This document shows positions 5,848 to 5,985 of a DNA stretch of 5,985 nt, piece after piece. The translations under genes and the position numbers were made by a program. Positions within the stretch are counted from its first letter, which is position 1; every line of letters begins with the position of its first letter. This stretch comes from Burkholderiaceae bacterium (lineage in GTDB: Bacteria > Pseudomonadota > Gammaproteobacteria > Burkholderiales > Burkholderiaceae), in contig JALORV010000066.1 in NCBI GenBank assembly GCA_025458735.1, positions 1 through 5,985 of the forward strand. The letters run 5' to 3'. The notes beneath the pieces were generated by a model, which worked only from the letters and a program-made list of their open reading frames with translations, was not told the origin of the DNA and did not search any database.

Positions 5848-5985
5848 AGCGCCGGCAAGGGTCTTTGCGCTGATGTGGCGCTTCATCTCGCGCACACCGC
5901 GCACCGATTGATCGAAGTGTTGCTTGTCCGTCTGCAATGTCCTTCATCAGTGAACCAAGAGCCTTCAGCTGTTGCGGAGTCAGGT
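5848..5985. other. Right edge, no assigned gene
   Basis: The last 138 bp is less GC-rich than the rest of the window. No frame gives a recognised protein. On the minus strand the frame entering from the edge (LTPQQLKALGSLMKDIADGQ) looks protein-like, then turns Arg/Cys-rich and stops at 5831. A different minus frame then looks better (REMKRHISAKTLAGAL). This may be a decayed gene fragment or the 3' end of a gene outside the window. Confidence 0.3.

Overview
The window is GC-rich, with GC-heavy third codon positions and short intergenic gaps. Its protein families (an NhaR-type LysR regulator, a TerB-like protein, a secreted Hsp31/DJ-1 protein, a YegS-type lipid kinase beside a metallophosphoesterase, a DUF3616 protein and a short HPF/RaiA protein) suggest a betaproteobacterial chromosome, probably Burkholderiales of the Rubrivivax/Leptothrix/Variovorax type. 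That placement rests on recognising families, not on a search. I see no rRNA, tRNA, CRISPR array, insertion sequence or phage gene.

Layout. Positions 1-162 (-) hold the N-terminal part of a small membrane protein that runs off the left edge. It is divergent, across a 109-bp gap, from an nhaR-like LysR gene (272-1153, +). nhaR meets a TerB-like gene (1164-1598, -) tail to tail with only 10 bp between stops. A non-coding stretch of about 375 bp follows. Next is a DJ-1/PfpI protein with a signal peptide (1974-2735, -, GTG start). After a 196-bp gap comes a three-gene minus-strand operon. It is transcribed in the order DUF3616-like remnant (4760-5164), diacylglycerol-kinase family protein (3726-4760), metallophosphoesterase (2932-3729), joined by TGATG and ATGA stop/start overlaps. 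Divergent from it is an HPF/RaiA-type ribosome-associated gene (5370-5712, +) that carries a one-base frameshift. It is followed by a possible 35-codon ORF with a good Shine-Dalgarno sequence (5740-5847) and about 140 bp of unassigned right edge.

How the genes may work together. TerB, a periplasmic Hsp31/DJ-1 protein and an HPF-type ribosome hibernation factor are all families linked to stress, so this looks like a stress-associated accessory neighbourhood. The lipid kinase and phosphoesterase are translationally coupled and may act on the same phosphorylated lipid or signal; this is inference only. Two genes show decay: the DUF3616 protein appears to have lost its interior while keeping both ends in frame, and the HPF gene is frameshifted. 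I found no convincing wholly new system. The most useful leads are these two broken genes and the coupled kinase/phosphoesterase pair.
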